From positions 1,488,001 to 1,552,000 of the forward strand of contig CP003179.1 of NCBI GenBank assembly GCA_000237975.1: a stretch of DNA of 64,000 bases. The letters are read 5' to 3'. The translations under genes were made by a program, and so were the position numbers. The notes beneath the pieces were generated by a model. It was not told the origin of the DNA. It worked only from the letters and a program-made list of their open reading frames with translations, and did no database searches. Shown piece after piece: positions 43,423-53,750 of the stretch (position 1 is its first letter; every line of letters starts with the position of its first letter). This DNA is from Sulfobacillus acidophilus DSM 10332 (GTDB lineage: Bacteria; Bacillota; Sulfobacillia; Sulfobacillales; Sulfobacillaceae).

Positions 43423-45198
43423 ATGGCACGGGAAAACTATGAAACGCATGAGTATGACGTCATTGTCATTGGTGCGGGCGGCGCCGGATTGCGGGCCGCG
43501 GTGGAAGCGTCGGCGGTGCCCGGGTTAAAAGTCGCGGTTATCAGCAAATCACTCTTAGGCAAAGCCCACACGGTGATGGCGGAAGGCGGCGTGGCCGCAT
43601 CGTTCGGGAACCTGGACCACCAGGATAGTTGGGAAACCCATTTCTACGACACCATGCGCAGTGGCCATTTTATCAACAACTATCGTATGGCCGAAATTTT
43701 TGCGAAAGAAGCGCCGGATCGCGTGCTTGAGCTGGAAACGTGGGGGGCCGTGTTTGACCGGACCCCGGAGGGCCGCATTATGCAGCGGCCGTTCGGAGCC
43801 CACACGTTCCGCCGGTTGGCGCACATAGGGGACCACACCGGTATGGAGCTCCTCCGTACCATGCAATATAAAGCAATTCATAGCGGGATTGACGTGTTTC
43901 AAGAAGTGACCATGACGAAGTTGTTGATGGCGAATGGCCGGGTGGCGGGTGCCTTCGGGTATTTCCGGGAAGACGGCCGGTTTGTGCTATTTCGGGCCAA
44001 AGCGGTGATTTTGGCGACCGGCGGGCTGGGCCGGGTCTACAAGGTGACGTCCAACAGTTGGGAAAGCACCGGCGACGGGGCGGCGCTGGCTTTTCGGGCG
44101 GGTGCCGATCTGATGGACATGGAGATGGTACAGTTTCACCCGACCGGCATGGTGTGGCCGCCTGGTGTGCGGGGGATTTTAGTGACGGAAGGCGTGCGCG
44201 GTGAAGGCGGGCTTTTATATAACGCGGAAGGCGAACGCTTTATGCAGCGTTATGATGCCGAGAGGATGGAACTGTCGTCGCGTGACGTCGTGGCGCGGGC
44301 GATATTCCGCGAGGCGATGGCCGGTCGAGGCACCCCCCATGGGGGAGCCTGGCTAGACATTACGCACAAAGGCCCCGATTACATTAAGACCAAACTCCCC
44401 GGCATGTACGAACAGTTTTTGACTCTGGCCGACCTCGACATTACCCGGGAGCGGTTCGAGGTGGCCCCGACCTGTCACTACACGATGGGGGGCGTCCGAG
44501 TCGACCCCGAAACGTGTGCCACCAATTTGCCGGGCGTGTTTGCTGCGGGGGAAGTCGCCGCCGGCTTACATGGGGCGAATCGTTTGGGCGGCAATTCCCT
44601 GTCGGACATTTTGGTGTTCGGACGGCGAGCCGGTCTGGGCGCCCGGCAATACTTGGAGGGCATGGAGGGTGGATTGGCGGCCGTCGACGAGGCGGAAATC
44701 GATCACGAGATGAATCGGGTATTGGCTCCCTTAACGCGCGAGAAGGGGGTTAATCCCTACCACGTTCATGAACAGCTGCAAGAAATTATGACGACTTACG
44801 CCGGGATTATGCGTTCGGGCGAGACATTGCAAACCGGGTTGGAGAAGTTGCTGGCCCTTAAAGAAGAAGCCCAAACCATGGCGATTAACGGTTCGCGACG
44901 TTATAACCCGGGGTGGCACGCGGTGTTTGACGTGCAAAATATGTTGCTGTTGTCGGAGGGGATCATTCGTAGTGCCCTCGAGCGCAAGGAAAGTCGGGGC
45001 GCCCATTGGCGGACCGACTATCCGGACGAATTACCGGACTGGCAGCAGTTTAATTTTGTGGAGTCCTTCGACGGCGATGCCATTCACATTCGCAAAGAAC
45101 CGGTGCCCGAAATGCCGGAGCACCTGGCTCGGCTCTTTACCTACGGCAAGGCGCCAGGCTTAGTGCAGACTGCGCCTGGAAAGGAGTCTTCGAAGTGA
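43423..45198 (+). CDS. sdhA: succinate dehydrogenase flavoprotein subunit
   Basis: 591 residues. IGAGGAGLRAA binds FAD. AHTVMAEGGVAASFG is the covalent-FAD segment with His in SHT-like context. HTFRRLAHIGDHTG and CHYTMGGVRVD line the substrate site, and HGANRLGGNSLSDILVFG is the C-terminal FAD motif. It oxidises succinate to fumarate at the inner membrane face. The stop overlaps the sdhB start by four bases. Confidence 0.95.
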   Translation: MARENYETHEYDVIVIGAGGAGLRAAVEASAVPGLKVAVISKSLLGKAHTVMAEGGVAASFGNLDHQDSWETHFYDTMRSGHFINNYRMAEIFAKEAPDRVLELETWGAVFDRTPEGRIMQRPFGAHTFRRLAHIGDHTGMELLRTMQYKAIHSGIDVFQEVTMTKLLMANGRVAGAFGYFREDGRFVLFRAKAVILATGGLGRVYKVTSNSWESTGDGAALAFRAGADLMDMEMVQFHPTGMVWPPGVRGILVTEGVRGEGGLLYNAEGERFMQRYDAERMELSSRDVVARAIFREAMAGRGTPHGGAWLDITHKGPDYIKTKLPGMYEQFLTLADLDITRERFEVAPTCHYTMGGVRVDPETCATNLPGVFAAGEVAAGLHGANRLGGNSLSDILVFGRRAGLGARQYLEGMEGGLAAVDEAEIDHEMNRVLAPLTREKGVNPYHVHEQLQEIMTTYAGIMRSGETLQTGLEKLLALKEEAQTMAINGSRRYNPGWHAVFDVQNMLLLSEGIIRSALERKESRGAHWRTDYPDELPDWQQFNFVESFDGDAIHIRKEPVPEMPEHLARLFTYGKAPGLVQTAPGKESSK

Positions 45199-45953
45199 GC
45201 GACGAAATTGTTTTGAAAGTATGGCGGGGGGACCAAAACGGCGGGGAAGAAGTGGAATACCGGGTCCCTGCCGAGCCTGGCATGGTGGTATTAGACGCCC
45301 TTCATTATGTCCAACATAATTTGGCGCCGGACCTCGCCGTGCGGTGGAACTGCAAAGCGGCTCACTGCGGCTCATGCAGCGCCGAAGTTAACGGGTTTCC
45401 GAAACTTTTATGCAAAACCCGGTTAGACGATTATGTCGGGCAAGAGGTTCATGTACGGCCCATGGCCACTTTTCCGGTGATTAAAGATCTGGTCACGGAT
45501 GTCTCCTGGAATTATCAGGTGGCGAAAGAAATTCCGCTCTTTGACCCGGTCGAACCGGCGCCGTTCCATATGCAACAAATTGATGCGGACCGCGTCCAGG
45601 AATTTCACCGTTGTATCGAGTGCTTTTTGTGTCAAGATACGTGTCACGTTTTGCGTAACCATAACGGGAAGGATAAGTACTTCGGCCCGCGCTTCATGGT
45701 CAAAATCGCGGAATTTGAGATGCACCCCTTGGACGGAGAAGATCGGGTGCCGTTATTGGCCCACGAAGCCGGGGTCAACATGTGTAACGTGACCAAATGC
45801 TGCACCGAAGTCTGCCCGCAACACATCCGAATTACCGACAATGCGATTATTCCGTTAAAGGAACGGGTGGCTGACCGCTATTATGACCCGATTAAGATTC
45901 TCTTCCGGCGCTTAAGCGGAAAAGATCAGCAGAAATCGGCGGCAAAATCCTAG
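45195..45953 (+). CDS. sdhB: succinate dehydrogenase iron-sulfur subunit
   Basis: 252 residues carrying electrons from SdhA to quinone. [2Fe-2S] ligands are in NCKAAHCGSCSAEVNG plus LLC. The next clusters use CIECFLCQDTCH and CNVTKCCTEVCPQ. The usual Pro after the last Cys of the first ferredoxin motif is His here. GAAAGGAGTC precedes the start. A strong terminator follows, so the operon is sdhCAB. Confidence 0.94.
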   Translation: MSDEIVLKVWRGDQNGGEEVEYRVPAEPGMVVLDALHYVQHNLAPDLAVRWNCKAAHCGSCSAEVNGFPKLLCKTRLDDYVGQEVHVRPMATFPVIKDLVTDVSWNYQVAKEIPLFDPVEPAPFHMQQIDADRVQEFHRCIECFLCQDTCHVLRNHNGKDKYFGPRFMVKIAEFEMHPLDGEDRVPLLAHEAGVNMCNVTKCCTEVCPQHIRITDNAIIPLKERVADRYYDPIKILFRRLSGKDQQKSAAKS

Positions 45954-45962
45954 CCGGGAATG

Positions 45963-45992
45963 AAAAGGGCGCCCTCCCGCGGCGCCCTTTTC
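45963..45992 (+). terminator. terminator of sdhCAB
   Basis: AAAAGGGCGCC (45963-45973), seven-base loop, GGCGCCCTTTT (45981-45991). Perfect 11-pair stem. Confidence 0.85.
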
Positions 45993-46055
45993 GGTTCCAA
46001 GTCCGGCAACTCATTCGTTATAGCAGGAGAGAATGCGAAAGGAGTTTTTTACAGC

Positions 46056-47171
46056 ATGTTGCGTAAGAGACATCGCACGGGATGGGGAGCGGCGGCTCTT
46101 ACCGTGATTCTGAGCGCCTGCGGCACCGGCTCGTCCGCTCCGAAAGGGGCTGCGCCGGCTCCTAAGCCGCCGGCGGCTAACGCGCTTTGGCGGAGCCCGG
46201 GCCCGACGGCTAACATGCCGGGCGATATTTTAATCGCCGATGCCGGCAATAACCGTATCATCATGATTAACCCGCAAAAACAGATTATCTGGCAATATCC
46301 CAAACCGGGACAAGCCTCCTTGTTGCATGACGACGACGATGTGTTCTTCGGACCGCACTTTGATGAAATTATTACCAATCAAGAAGGATATAACGTCATC
46401 TCGATTCTCAACTTTAAAACCGGAAAAATCGTTTGGAACTATGGACACGGCAATATTCCGGGAGACTTGCCCGGCTACTTGAATACGCCGGATGACGCGT
46501 TTTTGTACCACACGCCGGCAGGCGACGTGATCACGGTAGCCGATATTAAAAATCAACGCATCCTCTTTATTAATCGGCAGACCCAAGCCATTATCCGCCA
46601 ATATGGGCAAACCGGGGTTCGTCTGAACAATCCGCCCTTCACATTTGCGGCGCCTAACGGAGATTTTCCGGCGCCGAACCACGGGATGCTGGTGACGCAA
46701 ATCGGGGCTAACGACGCGGTGCTGCTCAATCAAGGGGGACATGTGGTATGGACCGTCCATTTTCCGTCGACGTTTTATTATCCGTCAGACGCCAATTTGA
46801 CGCCGCACGGGAATGTGATTGTGGCGTTTTATACCTATCCCGGCGCAATCGTCAAAATGAGTCCGTCCGGGCGGGTGCTCTGGCAATATGACGTGGCCAG
46901 CGGTCCCGGTCAGCTGGATCACCCGTCGTTAGCCGTGGAACTGCCGAACGGGATGATTTTAGCCACCGATGATTATCATGACCGGATAGTCGAAATTAAC
47001 CCCAAGACCAATCAAATTATTTGGCAATATGGCCATACCGGTGTAGCGGGTACGGCTCCCGGTTATTTAAATGACCCCGACGGTCTGGATTTATTGCCTC
47101 CGGGGGTGATTCCGGGCGGTACCAATCCGATTGGGCACCATTTGTGGAGCTATCCCGGGAATGGGTACTAG
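46056..47171 (+). CDS. secreted beta-propeller lipoprotein
   Basis: 371 residues. Signal peptide with lipobox LSAC (Cys about residue 22), then a Pro/Ala-rich linker and repeated blades with the pattern DxxNxRIxxIN...IIWQYG, as in NHL/PQQ-type propellers (ADAGNNRIIMINPQKQIIWQY and ATDDYHDRIVEIN among them). Probably anchored on the outer face of the membrane. Ligand or substrate unknown. AAAGGAG (46038-46044) supports ATG 46056 over 45960. Confidence 0.8.
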   Translation: MLRKRHRTGWGAAALTVILSACGTGSSAPKGAAPAPKPPAANALWRSPGPTANMPGDILIADAGNNRIIMINPQKQIIWQYPKPGQASLLHDDDDVFFGPHFDEIITNQEGYNVISILNFKTGKIVWNYGHGNIPGDLPGYLNTPDDAFLYHTPAGDVITVADIKNQRILFINRQTQAIIRQYGQTGVRLNNPPFTFAAPNGDFPAPNHGMLVTQIGANDAVLLNQGGHVVWTVHFPSTFYYPSDANLTPHGNVIVAFYTYPGAIVKMSPSGRVLWQYDVASGPGQLDHPSLAVELPNGMILATDDYHDRIVEINPKTNQIIWQYGHTGVAGTAPGYLNDPDGLDLLPPGVIPGGTNPIGHHLWSYPGNGY

Positions 47172-47189
47172 CCGGGACGAATGTTGACC

Positions 47190-47201
47190 CCCTAGGTAGG
47201 G
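47190..47201 (+). promoter_or_regulatory. candidate Rrf2 autoregulatory site
   Basis: CCCTA-GG-TAGGG palindrome immediately downstream of a TTGACC -35-like element (47184-47189) and 42 bases before the Rrf2 gene. IscR-type regulators often bind such sites in their own promoters. Confidence 0.3.
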
Positions 47202-47242
47202 TATGATACGGTAGAGGAAAAGGAACCTGGGGGCAAAGTGTC

Positions 47243-47713
47243 ATGTTCAAGGTATCCAGTAAAGGGCGTTACGGGGTTAAAGCCGTCTATGAGTTGGCCC
47301 TTCACTATGGTGAGGGGCCACTAACGGTGGCTTTGATTGCCCATGCCCAAAACATCCCGGAACAGTACCTCGAGCAGCTTATGCCCTCGTTGAAACGCGC
47401 GGGGATAGTCAAAGGGATGCGAGGGGCCCAGGGGGGCTATGTGTTGGCGGATCGTCCGGACCAAATATCCGTCAAAGATGTGGTGAAAGCGGTGGAAGGC
47501 CCAATCTTGGTCGCCGATTGCGCCGGTGAAGACGCTCCCGGCTGTGATGCCAGTGATCGTTGCATTGGGCCTGACGTATGGACCCGGGTGCAAGAGGCGG
47601 TTGAAGAAACGATGGCCCAAATGACCTTTCAAAATTTAGTGGAAACCCAACGCCAACATTTAAAACGCTGGTTTTTGCGTTGGGAACAGGATTTGCAGAT
47701 GCACGGGGGGTAA
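47243..47713 (+). CDS. Rrf2-family regulator (IscR-like)
   Basis: 156 residues. N-terminal winged helix (SSKGRYGVKAVYELA, GIVKGMRGAQGGYVLA) followed by three Cys, C93-x7-C101-x5-C107, close to the [2Fe-2S] ligand spacing of IscR. It probably senses iron-sulfur status. CymR-type members lack this Cys set. It lies one base before mnmA. The cysteine desulfurase gene often found in between is absent here. Confidence 0.88.
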   Translation: MFKVSSKGRYGVKAVYELALHYGEGPLTVALIAHAQNIPEQYLEQLMPSLKRAGIVKGMRGAQGGYVLADRPDQISVKDVVKAVEGPILVADCAGEDAPGCDASDRCIGPDVWTRVQEAVEETMAQMTFQNLVETQRQHLKRWFLRWEQDLQMHGG

Positions 47714-47714
47714 A

Positions 47715-48773
47715 ATGAGCAAGATCGTAGTCGTGGGCTTAAGTGGCGGCGTCGACTCCTCGGCGGCCGCTCTTTTGTTGTTGGAGGCCGGTTATGACGT
47801 GATTGGCGTCACCATGCGTCATTTGCCGGCCGAGACAACGAATAGTTGTTGCGGGTTGGAAGCGATTGTGGATGCTCGCCGGGTGGCCAAGGCATTAGGC
47901 ATTCCGCATTATTTGGTCGATGTGGAGGCCTCCTTTTTTGAACGGGTGATTCAGCCGTTTGAAACGGGATATTTGGCCGGGCAGACGCCCAATCCCTGTG
48001 CGTTGTGTAATCGCTTTATCAAGTTTGGGGCGATGTGGGATTGGGCAAAATCTCAAGGGGCCGATTACCTGGCCACCGGCCATTATGTCCGGGTGACCTA
48101 TGAGGCGGGGCGCTATCGGTTGTGGCGCGCGGTTGACCGTCAAAAAGATCAAAGCTATTTGCTGTATACCTTAGGACAGGCGGATCTCCAGCATTTGTTG
48201 TTTCCGCTGGGGACCTTGACAAAGGACCAATCGCGAGCCTTGGCGGAACAACACGGACTGGTGACGGCCCATAAGCCCGACAGTCAAGAGTTGTGTTTCG
48301 TTCCGAATAACGACTACCACGCCTATTTGAGGGAACATCGGCCGGAAGCCGAGCGGCCGGGAGAAATTGTCGATACCGAGGGCCGGGTGTTGGGTGAACA
48401 CCAAGGCGTGGCGTTTTACACGATCGGGCAACGCCGGGGGCTTGGATTAGCCTTGGACGAACCGCGCTATGTGGTGCGCTTGGACGCCAAAGCCAATCGG
48501 GTGGTCGTCGGACGCCGTCCGCAAGTCGAGCGGGAATCGCTGTCTTTGCGGGATGTGCACTATGTTAGTGATGAACCGTGGACCGAGGCCGGACGGGGAT
48601 TGGTTAAAATTCGGTATAACATGGAACCGGCGCCGGCCACCTGGGAGCCTCAGGAGGCGAGCGCGGTCGTCCGATTCGACAGCCCGCAATGGGCGGTAAC
48701 CCCGGGGCAAATTGGGGTCTTATATCAGGGGGAGGAATTGATTGCGGGAGGAAAAATCGCGGCATCCGACTAA
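47715..48773 (+). CDS. mnmA: tRNA-specific 2-thiouridylase MnmA
   Basis: Thiolates wobble uridine of tRNA-Lys, Glu and Gln. 352 residues. The PP-loop GLSGGVDSSAAA binds ATP. The catalytic Cys are in NPCALCNRFIKF and SQELCFVPNNDY, and the TGHYVR region is conserved. GGGGGGT precedes the ATG. It follows the Rrf2 gene directly. Confidence 0.95.
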   Translation: MSKIVVVGLSGGVDSSAAALLLLEAGYDVIGVTMRHLPAETTNSCCGLEAIVDARRVAKALGIPHYLVDVEASFFERVIQPFETGYLAGQTPNPCALCNRFIKFGAMWDWAKSQGADYLATGHYVRVTYEAGRYRLWRAVDRQKDQSYLLYTLGQADLQHLLFPLGTLTKDQSRALAEQHGLVTAHKPDSQELCFVPNNDYHAYLREHRPEAERPGEIVDTEGRVLGEHQGVAFYTIGQRRGLGLALDEPRYVVRLDAKANRVVVGRRPQVERESLSLRDVHYVSDEPWTEAGRGLVKIRYNMEPAPATWEPQEASAVVRFDSPQWAVTPGQIGVLYQGEELIAGGKIAASD

Positions 48774-48785
48774 GGAGTCGGGTGT

Positions 48786-49262
48786 ATGATTAGCGGATGG
48801 CATATTGTTCATTTGCCGGTTCGGCTAACGGGTCGTTCCCGACCGGTGACGGTGGTTGAACAGGTCATTGTGTCCTGGCCGGATCTCTGGGTGGCCGGCT
48901 TTTTATTGGCGTCCCCTCCATTTCGCTTCCGGTTTTTACCGGCTCGGCAAGATTTGCGAATTACGGTGACAGGCGTGGAAATTCCTTCGTTAAAAGTGAT
49001 TGAAAGGCGTCCTCGCCGTTGGGTGCGTGAACAGCAAAAAGCCCAAAAGTGGTGGCAAAACTGGCCGGTGGAAAGCGGAGACGGACAAATGGTGGGGCGG
49101 GTGAAAGATTTTTTCTTCGATGAAAAATCGTTGGCGATCACCCATGTGGTGATATCCCGAGGCATCGTAGGGGACCTCTTGTCGGGCGCTTGGGTCCTTG
49201 AGCGGGAGGCCTTACAGTTTACCGACGAGGGGATTAAATTGCTCGGAGCCGGGGCACCCTGA
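48786..49262 (+). CDS. PRC-barrel domain protein
   Basis: 158 residues. A C-terminal PRC-barrel (DGQMVGRVKDFFFDEKSL, then THVVISRG) and a more divergent N-terminal barrel-like part. Such proteins occur in RNA processing (RimM-like) and in Firmicutes sporulation/cell-envelope contexts, e.g. YlmC/YmxH. Role here unknown. It lies 12 bases after mnmA. Confidence 0.72.
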   Translation: MISGWHIVHLPVRLTGRSRPVTVVEQVIVSWPDLWVAGFLLASPPFRFRFLPARQDLRITVTGVEIPSLKVIERRPRRWVREQQKAQKWWQNWPVESGDGQMVGRVKDFFFDEKSLAITHVVISRGIVGDLLSGAWVLEREALQFTDEGIKLLGAGAP

Positions 49263-49295
49263 AGATAGGGTCGGAGAGGGGAGGGACAAGCGCTC

Positions 49296-49487
49296 GTGGA
49301 AGTGGATCCGTTATGCCCCAATTGTGCGGGAAAAAATGTGGGCCGGGTCGGTACCGGACAATACTATTGTTGGGATTGCTTTATTGAATTTGCCGTCGGT
49401 CATCGCGGCGTACGCATGTACCGGGTTGAAATTGACGGGGAGCTGTCACGGTTGGAGCCGAGTAATTGGGAAGGGGTAGGATCATGA
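49296..49487 (+). CDS. small zinc-ribbon protein
   Basis: 63 residues with CPNC (7-10) and CWDC (25-28), a likely zinc ribbon, followed by a basic/beta segment. Start GTG 49296 with GGGGAGGG upstream. Overlaps the next gene by four bases (ATGA). Function unknown. Confidence 0.65.
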   Translation: MEVDPLCPNCAGKNVGRVGTGQYYCWDCFIEFAVGHRGVRMYRVEIDGELSRLEPSNWEGVGS

Positions 49488-49684
49488 AACGATATGTCAC
49501 AGGAATGGTGACCGGCACGCTGGTCGGGGCCGTGATTGCGGGATATTGGCTGTTAAAGCGTCCGAAAGCGGCGGCGGCCCAAGTCGCCTGGCGACAAGCC
49601 CGTCGAATTGCCCCGGCCGCTTTTCGGGTGGCGAAAAGTGGCGGCCGGCGGGTTATCGCCATGGCCCGAAAGCGCATCGGCTAG
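49484..49684 (+). CDS. small membrane-anchored basic protein
   Basis: 66 residues: one N-terminal helix (about 6-24) with Gly-rich GMVTGTLVGAVIAGY, then a strongly basic, Ala-rich tail. Similar in plan to YtxH-like small proteins, but no firm match. Coupled to the zinc-ribbon gene upstream and the permease downstream. Confidence 0.6.
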   Translation: MKRYVTGMVTGTLVGAVIAGYWLLKRPKAAAAQVAWRQARRIAPAAFRVAKSGGRRVIAMARKRIG

Positions 49685-49695
49685 AGGCGGGATCG

Positions 49696-50781
49696 GTGGC
49701 AGAATTTCCCGTCGTAACGAAAAGCCCTCTCCGCTGGGTACGGTGGGGGCTTTTACTTGGGGTGACGGCCGGGGCTATCGGGTTGGTCGACGCGGCCCAT
49801 GCCATACTCATGCCGTTTGTGGTATCCCTGGTGCTGGCCTACTTATTGGCCCCTTTGGTGGAACTTTTTGTCCGACATGGCCGTTTAAGTCGGGTATTGG
49901 CCATCCTCCTCGTGTATGGCTTACTAGGCCTCTTGTTGGCGGCTTTGTTGGTTTACATGTTGCCGGTATTGGTGCAGGAAAGTCTTCGGCTTATTCGTAT
50001 CGTCCCCGCCTTTGCCCAGGACTTGCAAAGCAGTTGGGACTATTGGCTTATGCGGTTTCATCAAGCCCCGATGCCGGCTCCCGTGCGTCAGAACATCCAT
50101 CAAACGGCGCTGCACTTGGAAAGTCTCCTCGTCACATCCGTTCAACGCTTTTTGCACGCATTGTTTGGATTGGTGCCGGGTGTCATCAGCATCCTGGTGG
50201 CACCGGTGATGGCGTTTTATGTCCTGAAGGATCTTAATCGGGTGCGCGAGCGATTCTGGACCGTCGTGCCCGTCAGTTGGCATGGCGCCATCTTCAAATT
50301 GGGGTTTGACATTGATCGGGCCTTAAATGGCTATATTCGCGGTCAATTAATGGTGGCGTTCATTGTGGGACTCTTGTCCGCCCTCTGGATGGTGATTTTA
50401 GGGATTCCTTTTGCCGCGTTAATTGGCGCCTTAGCCGGCATTACCGATGTCATCCCCTATGTCGGACCGATAGCCGGAGCCATTCCCGCGGTGGCTTTAG
50501 CCTTGGCCAAGTCCCCCTGGTTAGCCGTCTATACCGTATTCGGCTTTATTTTGATTCATCAGCTGGAGGGTACGGTGATTGCCCCCAAGGTGGTCGGCGA
50601 TTCGGTGGGACTCCACCCCTTGGTGGTGATTTTCGCCATATTGGCCGGCGGAGCGATTTTTGGATTTGTGGGGCTTCTTTTGGGGGTGCCCTTGGCCGCA
50701 GTCCTGAAAGTGGTCCTCAGCCATTTATATCGACGCCTGTCGGTAACCCTTGACCATGATTCGGTGACGTCGGTACAATGA
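49696..50781 (+). CDS. AI-2E family transporter
   Basis: 361 residues, about seven to eight helices with a long amphipathic middle region. GQLMVAFIVGLLSALWM, FAALIGALAGITDVIPYVGP and HQLEGTVIAPKVVGDSVGLHP are the family hallmarks (PF01594). Members export small molecules or act as Na+/H+ antiporters. A role in AI-2 is not implied. GAGGCGGG supports GTG 49696. alaS follows after 31 bases. Confidence 0.9.
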   Translation: MAEFPVVTKSPLRWVRWGLLLGVTAGAIGLVDAAHAILMPFVVSLVLAYLLAPLVELFVRHGRLSRVLAILLVYGLLGLLLAALLVYMLPVLVQESLRLIRIVPAFAQDLQSSWDYWLMRFHQAPMPAPVRQNIHQTALHLESLLVTSVQRFLHALFGLVPGVISILVAPVMAFYVLKDLNRVRERFWTVVPVSWHGAIFKLGFDIDRALNGYIRGQLMVAFIVGLLSALWMVILGIPFAALIGALAGITDVIPYVGPIAGAIPAVALALAKSPWLAVYTVFGFILIHQLEGTVIAPKVVGDSVGLHPLVVIFAILAGGAIFGFVGLLLGVPLAAVLKVVLSHLYRRLSVTLDHDSVTSVQ

Positions 50782-50812
50782 AGCATCACTTCCAATTCAA
50801 GGAGGAGCTTGG

Positions 50813-53431
50813 GTGAAGGCTTCGGATATCCGCCAAAAGTTTCTACAGTTTTTCGCCGCCCAAGGTCATCAGGTGGTTCCCAGTTCCCCGCTTGTGCCGG
50901 CCGGGGATCCGACATTGTTATTTACAAACGCCGGAATGGTGCAATTTAAGGACGTTTTTCTCGGAAAAGAGAAGCGGTCTTATTCGCGCGCCGTCACGGT
51001 CCAAAAGTGCATGCGGGCCGGCGGAAAACACAACGATTTGGATCAAGTGGGTCGCACCGCTCGGCATCAAACGTTTTTCGAAATGCTGGGCAACTTTTCG
51101 TTCGGGGATTATTTTAAGCGGGATGCGATTGATTACGCATGGCGTTTCTTGACCGGTGAATTGGGTTTGGATCCCGCCAAACTCTGGATTACGGTGTTCG
51201 AAACGGATGACGAAGCCTATCGGCTGTGGCAAGAGGTGGCCGGGGTGCCTTCCGACCGGATTGTCCGCATGGGAGAAAAAGACAACTTTTGGAGCATGGG
51301 CGATACGGGGCCGTGTGGTCCCTCGAGCGAAATTTTTGTGGATCGTGGGGAAGAATACGCCTGCGGTCCCCAGTGCGGTTTAGGTCAATGTGATTGTGAC
51401 CGGATTCAAGAGATCTGGAATCTGGTTTTTATGCAATACAACCGTGACGAAACCGGGACTTTGACTCCGTTACCGCGTCCCAGTATCGACACCGGCATGG
51501 GTTTGGAGCGGATTGCCGCTTATTTACAAGGGGTGGATTCCAACTTTGAAACCGACTTGATTTTTCCCTTGATTCGTACGCTGGAGGATATGACGGGAGT
51601 ATCTTACGACCCGGGACCGGAGGGCATGCCGTTTCGGGTTATCGCCGATCATATTCGAGCGATTACGTTTTTGTTAGCCGAAGGGGTGTCCTTCAGCAAT
51701 GAGGGTCGGGGATATGTGATGCGCCGGATTCTCCGGCGCGCGATGCGCTACGGTCGGTTACTGGGATTTGAGTCGCCGTTTTTATATCAGTTGGTACCCG
51801 TAGTCGGCGAGATCATGGGAGACGCATATCCGGAAGTGACCAATGGGCAGACGGTGATCCAAGAATTGGTCAAAAACGAGGAAAATCGTTTTCTGGCCAC
51901 GTTAAGCGCGGGGATGAGGGTGCTGGCGCAAAAACTGGAATCGCTCCAGCCCGGCGCTGTGTTGTCCGGGGAAGACGCGTTTCAACTGTATGACACGTTC
52001 GGCTTTCCGCTGGATTTAACCCGGGATGTGGCCGACGAACATCAGGTGCGGGTGGATGAAGCCCAATTTGAGGTTTTGATGCAAGAACAGCGCGAACGGG
52101 CGCGGCAAAACCGCGGAAAAACCGTGCAGCACCTGCCGGCGCCGGGCCCTACGACATTTTGGGGCTATGAGACGCTCGAGCTGGATAACGAACCGATTCA
52201 AGCCATTTTTTTGGGAGACGACCGGGTCGAACGGTTGGAAACCGGCGATCAAGGGTGGGTGTATCTCGCTCGGACACCGTTTTACCCCGAAGGGGGCGGC
52301 CAAGTCGGGGATACGGGCTGGATTACCACGGCCACCGGTCTGGCGGAAGTGTTGGATACGTTAAAGTCCGGCGAGACCATCTGGCATGTGGTCGCCGTTC
52401 GCCAAGGATTTGTCAAGTCGGGTCAACCGGCGCAATTGCGGGTTTCTGTCGAGAAACGGTTAGCTGCTATGCGTAATCACACCGGCACCCACTTGCTTCA
52501 TGCCGCACTGCGGCAGATTTTAGGCGAGGGGGTTCATCAAACCGGGTCGTTAGTGGCCCCCGATCGGCTCCGTTTCGATTTCTCCTATCCTCGGCCTTTA
52601 ACGCGGGAGCAAGTGACGGCTATTGAAGATCTTGTGAATGAATGGATTCTGCAGGATTTGCCCGTGCATAAAGCGGAAATGGGGAAAGACGAGGCCTTGG
52701 CGCAGGGGGCGTTGGCCTTTTTTGGCGACAAGTATGGGGAGCGGGTTCGCGTGGTCACGGTTCCGGGAGCCAGTCAAGAATTATGCGGCGGTACCCATTG
52801 TACCCGGACCGGCGAAATCGGCCTATTTGCCATTTTGGAAGACAGCAGCGTGGGCGCCGGCTCCCGGCGGATTGAAGCGGTGACCGGGCTTAACAGCCTG
52901 ACGGCGTTTCGGGAACGGCGGGCGGTGTCGGATGCGCTATTAACTCTCTTTAACGGGACGAGCTTAGCCGATATTCCCGATCGGGTCCGGCAATTGCAGG
53001 AGGAGGCCCGTCAATTGGCGGATGCCCTGCGGGAAAAGGAACGGCAGGCACGCCACGAACGCGGTCGTCAACTCGCGGCCGAAGCCCACCTCGTCGGGGG
53101 CTACCGGTGGTTGGTTGAGCGTGTGGAGGATACCGCGTCGGTGGAGGAATTGCGTGAGGTGTTGGATGGCGTCAAGGAGCGCGTCGATGGGGCGGTTTTA
53201 GTGGCAAATCATCACGATCGCGTCTCATTGATGGTATACTTTGGAGAGCGTGTTCGGCATTTGGGACACCGGGCACGCGATGTGGTGAAAGAATTGGCTC
53301 GCCCCATCCAAGGCGGCGGGGGCGGCCGCGATGACGTGGCCCAAGCCGGCGGGCGCAACCCGGAGGGGATTGCCCGGGTATTGGAACTGGCCCAGCATTG
53401 GGTGGCGGAAAATTTTGATCGGGCAGGATAA
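50813..53431 (+). CDS. alaS: alanyl-tRNA synthetase
   Basis: 872 residues, full length. Class II core ([43 protein letters not shown]), an editing domain with [13 protein letters not shown] and [13 protein letters not shown] zinc ligands, and a C-terminal C-Ala domain ending in [14 protein letters not shown]. Start GTG 50813 follows AAGGAGGAG. The gap to the upstream gene is only 31 bases, so no T-box leader is present. Confidence 0.97.
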   Translation: MKASDIRQKFLQFFAAQGHQVVPSSPLVPAGDPTLLFTNAGMVQFKDVFLGKEKRSYSRAVTVQKCMRAGGKHNDLDQVGRTARHQTFFEMLGNFSFGDYFKRDAIDYAWRFLTGELGLDPAKLWITVFETDDEAYRLWQEVAGVPSDRIVRMGEKDNFWSMGDTGPCGPSSEIFVDRGEEYACGPQCGLGQCDCDRIQEIWNLVFMQYNRDETGTLTPLPRPSIDTGMGLERIAAYLQGVDSNFETDLIFPLIRTLEDMTGVSYDPGPEGMPFRVIADHIRAITFLLAEGVSFSNEGRGYVMRRILRRAMRYGRLLGFESPFLYQLVPVVGEIMGDAYPEVTNGQTVIQELVKNEENRFLATLSAGMRVLAQKLESLQPGAVLSGEDAFQLYDTFGFPLDLTRDVADEHQVRVDEAQFEVLMQEQRERARQNRGKTVQHLPAPGPTTFWGYETLELDNEPIQAIFLGDDRVERLETGDQGWVYLARTPFYPEGGGQVGDTGWITTATGLAEVLDTLKSGETIWHVVAVRQGFVKSGQPAQLRVSVEKRLAAMRNHTGTHLLHAALRQILGEGVHQTGSLVAPDRLRFDFSYPRPLTREQVTAIEDLVNEWILQDLPVHKAEMGKDEALAQGALAFFGDKYGERVRVVTVPGASQELCGGTHCTRTGEIGLFAILEDSSVGAGSRRIEAVTGLNSLTAFRERRAVSDALLTLFNGTSLADIPDRVRQLQEEARQLADALREKERQARHERGRQLAAEAHLVGGYRWLVERVEDTASVEELREVLDGVKERVDGAVLVANHHDRVSLMVYFGERVRHLGHRARDVVKELARPIQGGGGGRDDVAQAGGRNPEGIARVLELAQHWVAENFDRAG

Positions 53432-53477
53432 TCCGGGCGCGAACGCGAATGGATTACCCGGAAAGGATGTGGGACGG

Positions 53478-53750
53478 ATGGGCGTGTCGGACGAAACCCG
53501 GCGACTGGGCGATTATCCAGACGCGGAAAACCAAGCTGATCTGGTGTTGCGGGAAGTGTACGCAGCCCTGAAAGACAAAGGATATAATCCGATTAGCCAG
53601 CTCGTAGGGTATCTCTTGTCCGGCGATCCCGCCTACATTACCAGTCATCGCGGAGCCCGTAACCTGATTCGCCGGCTGGAGCGGGACGAATTATTGGAAG
53701 AACTGCTGCGTCAATATGTCGCTCATTTGGAGGCCCCTCAGGACGTGTGA
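53478..53750 (+). CDS. ireB: IreB family regulatory phosphoprotein (UPF0297)
   Basis: 90 residues. In Enterococcus IreB is phosphorylated by the kinase IreK and affects envelope stress and cephalosporin resistance. [20 protein letters not shown] and [19 protein letters not shown] are the family core. The alaS-ireB-ruvX order is conserved in Firmicutes. Start ATG 53478. The stop overlaps the ruvX start. Confidence 0.92.
   Translation: MGVSDETRRLGDYPDAENQADLVLREVYAALKDKGYNPISQLVGYLLSGDPAYITSHRGARNLIRRLERDELLEELLRQYVAHLEAPQDV

Noticed and set aside
50782-50812. T-box leader for alaS
   Set aside because: Only 31 bases separate alaS from the previous gene, too short for a T-box. hisS and aspS are inside an operon.
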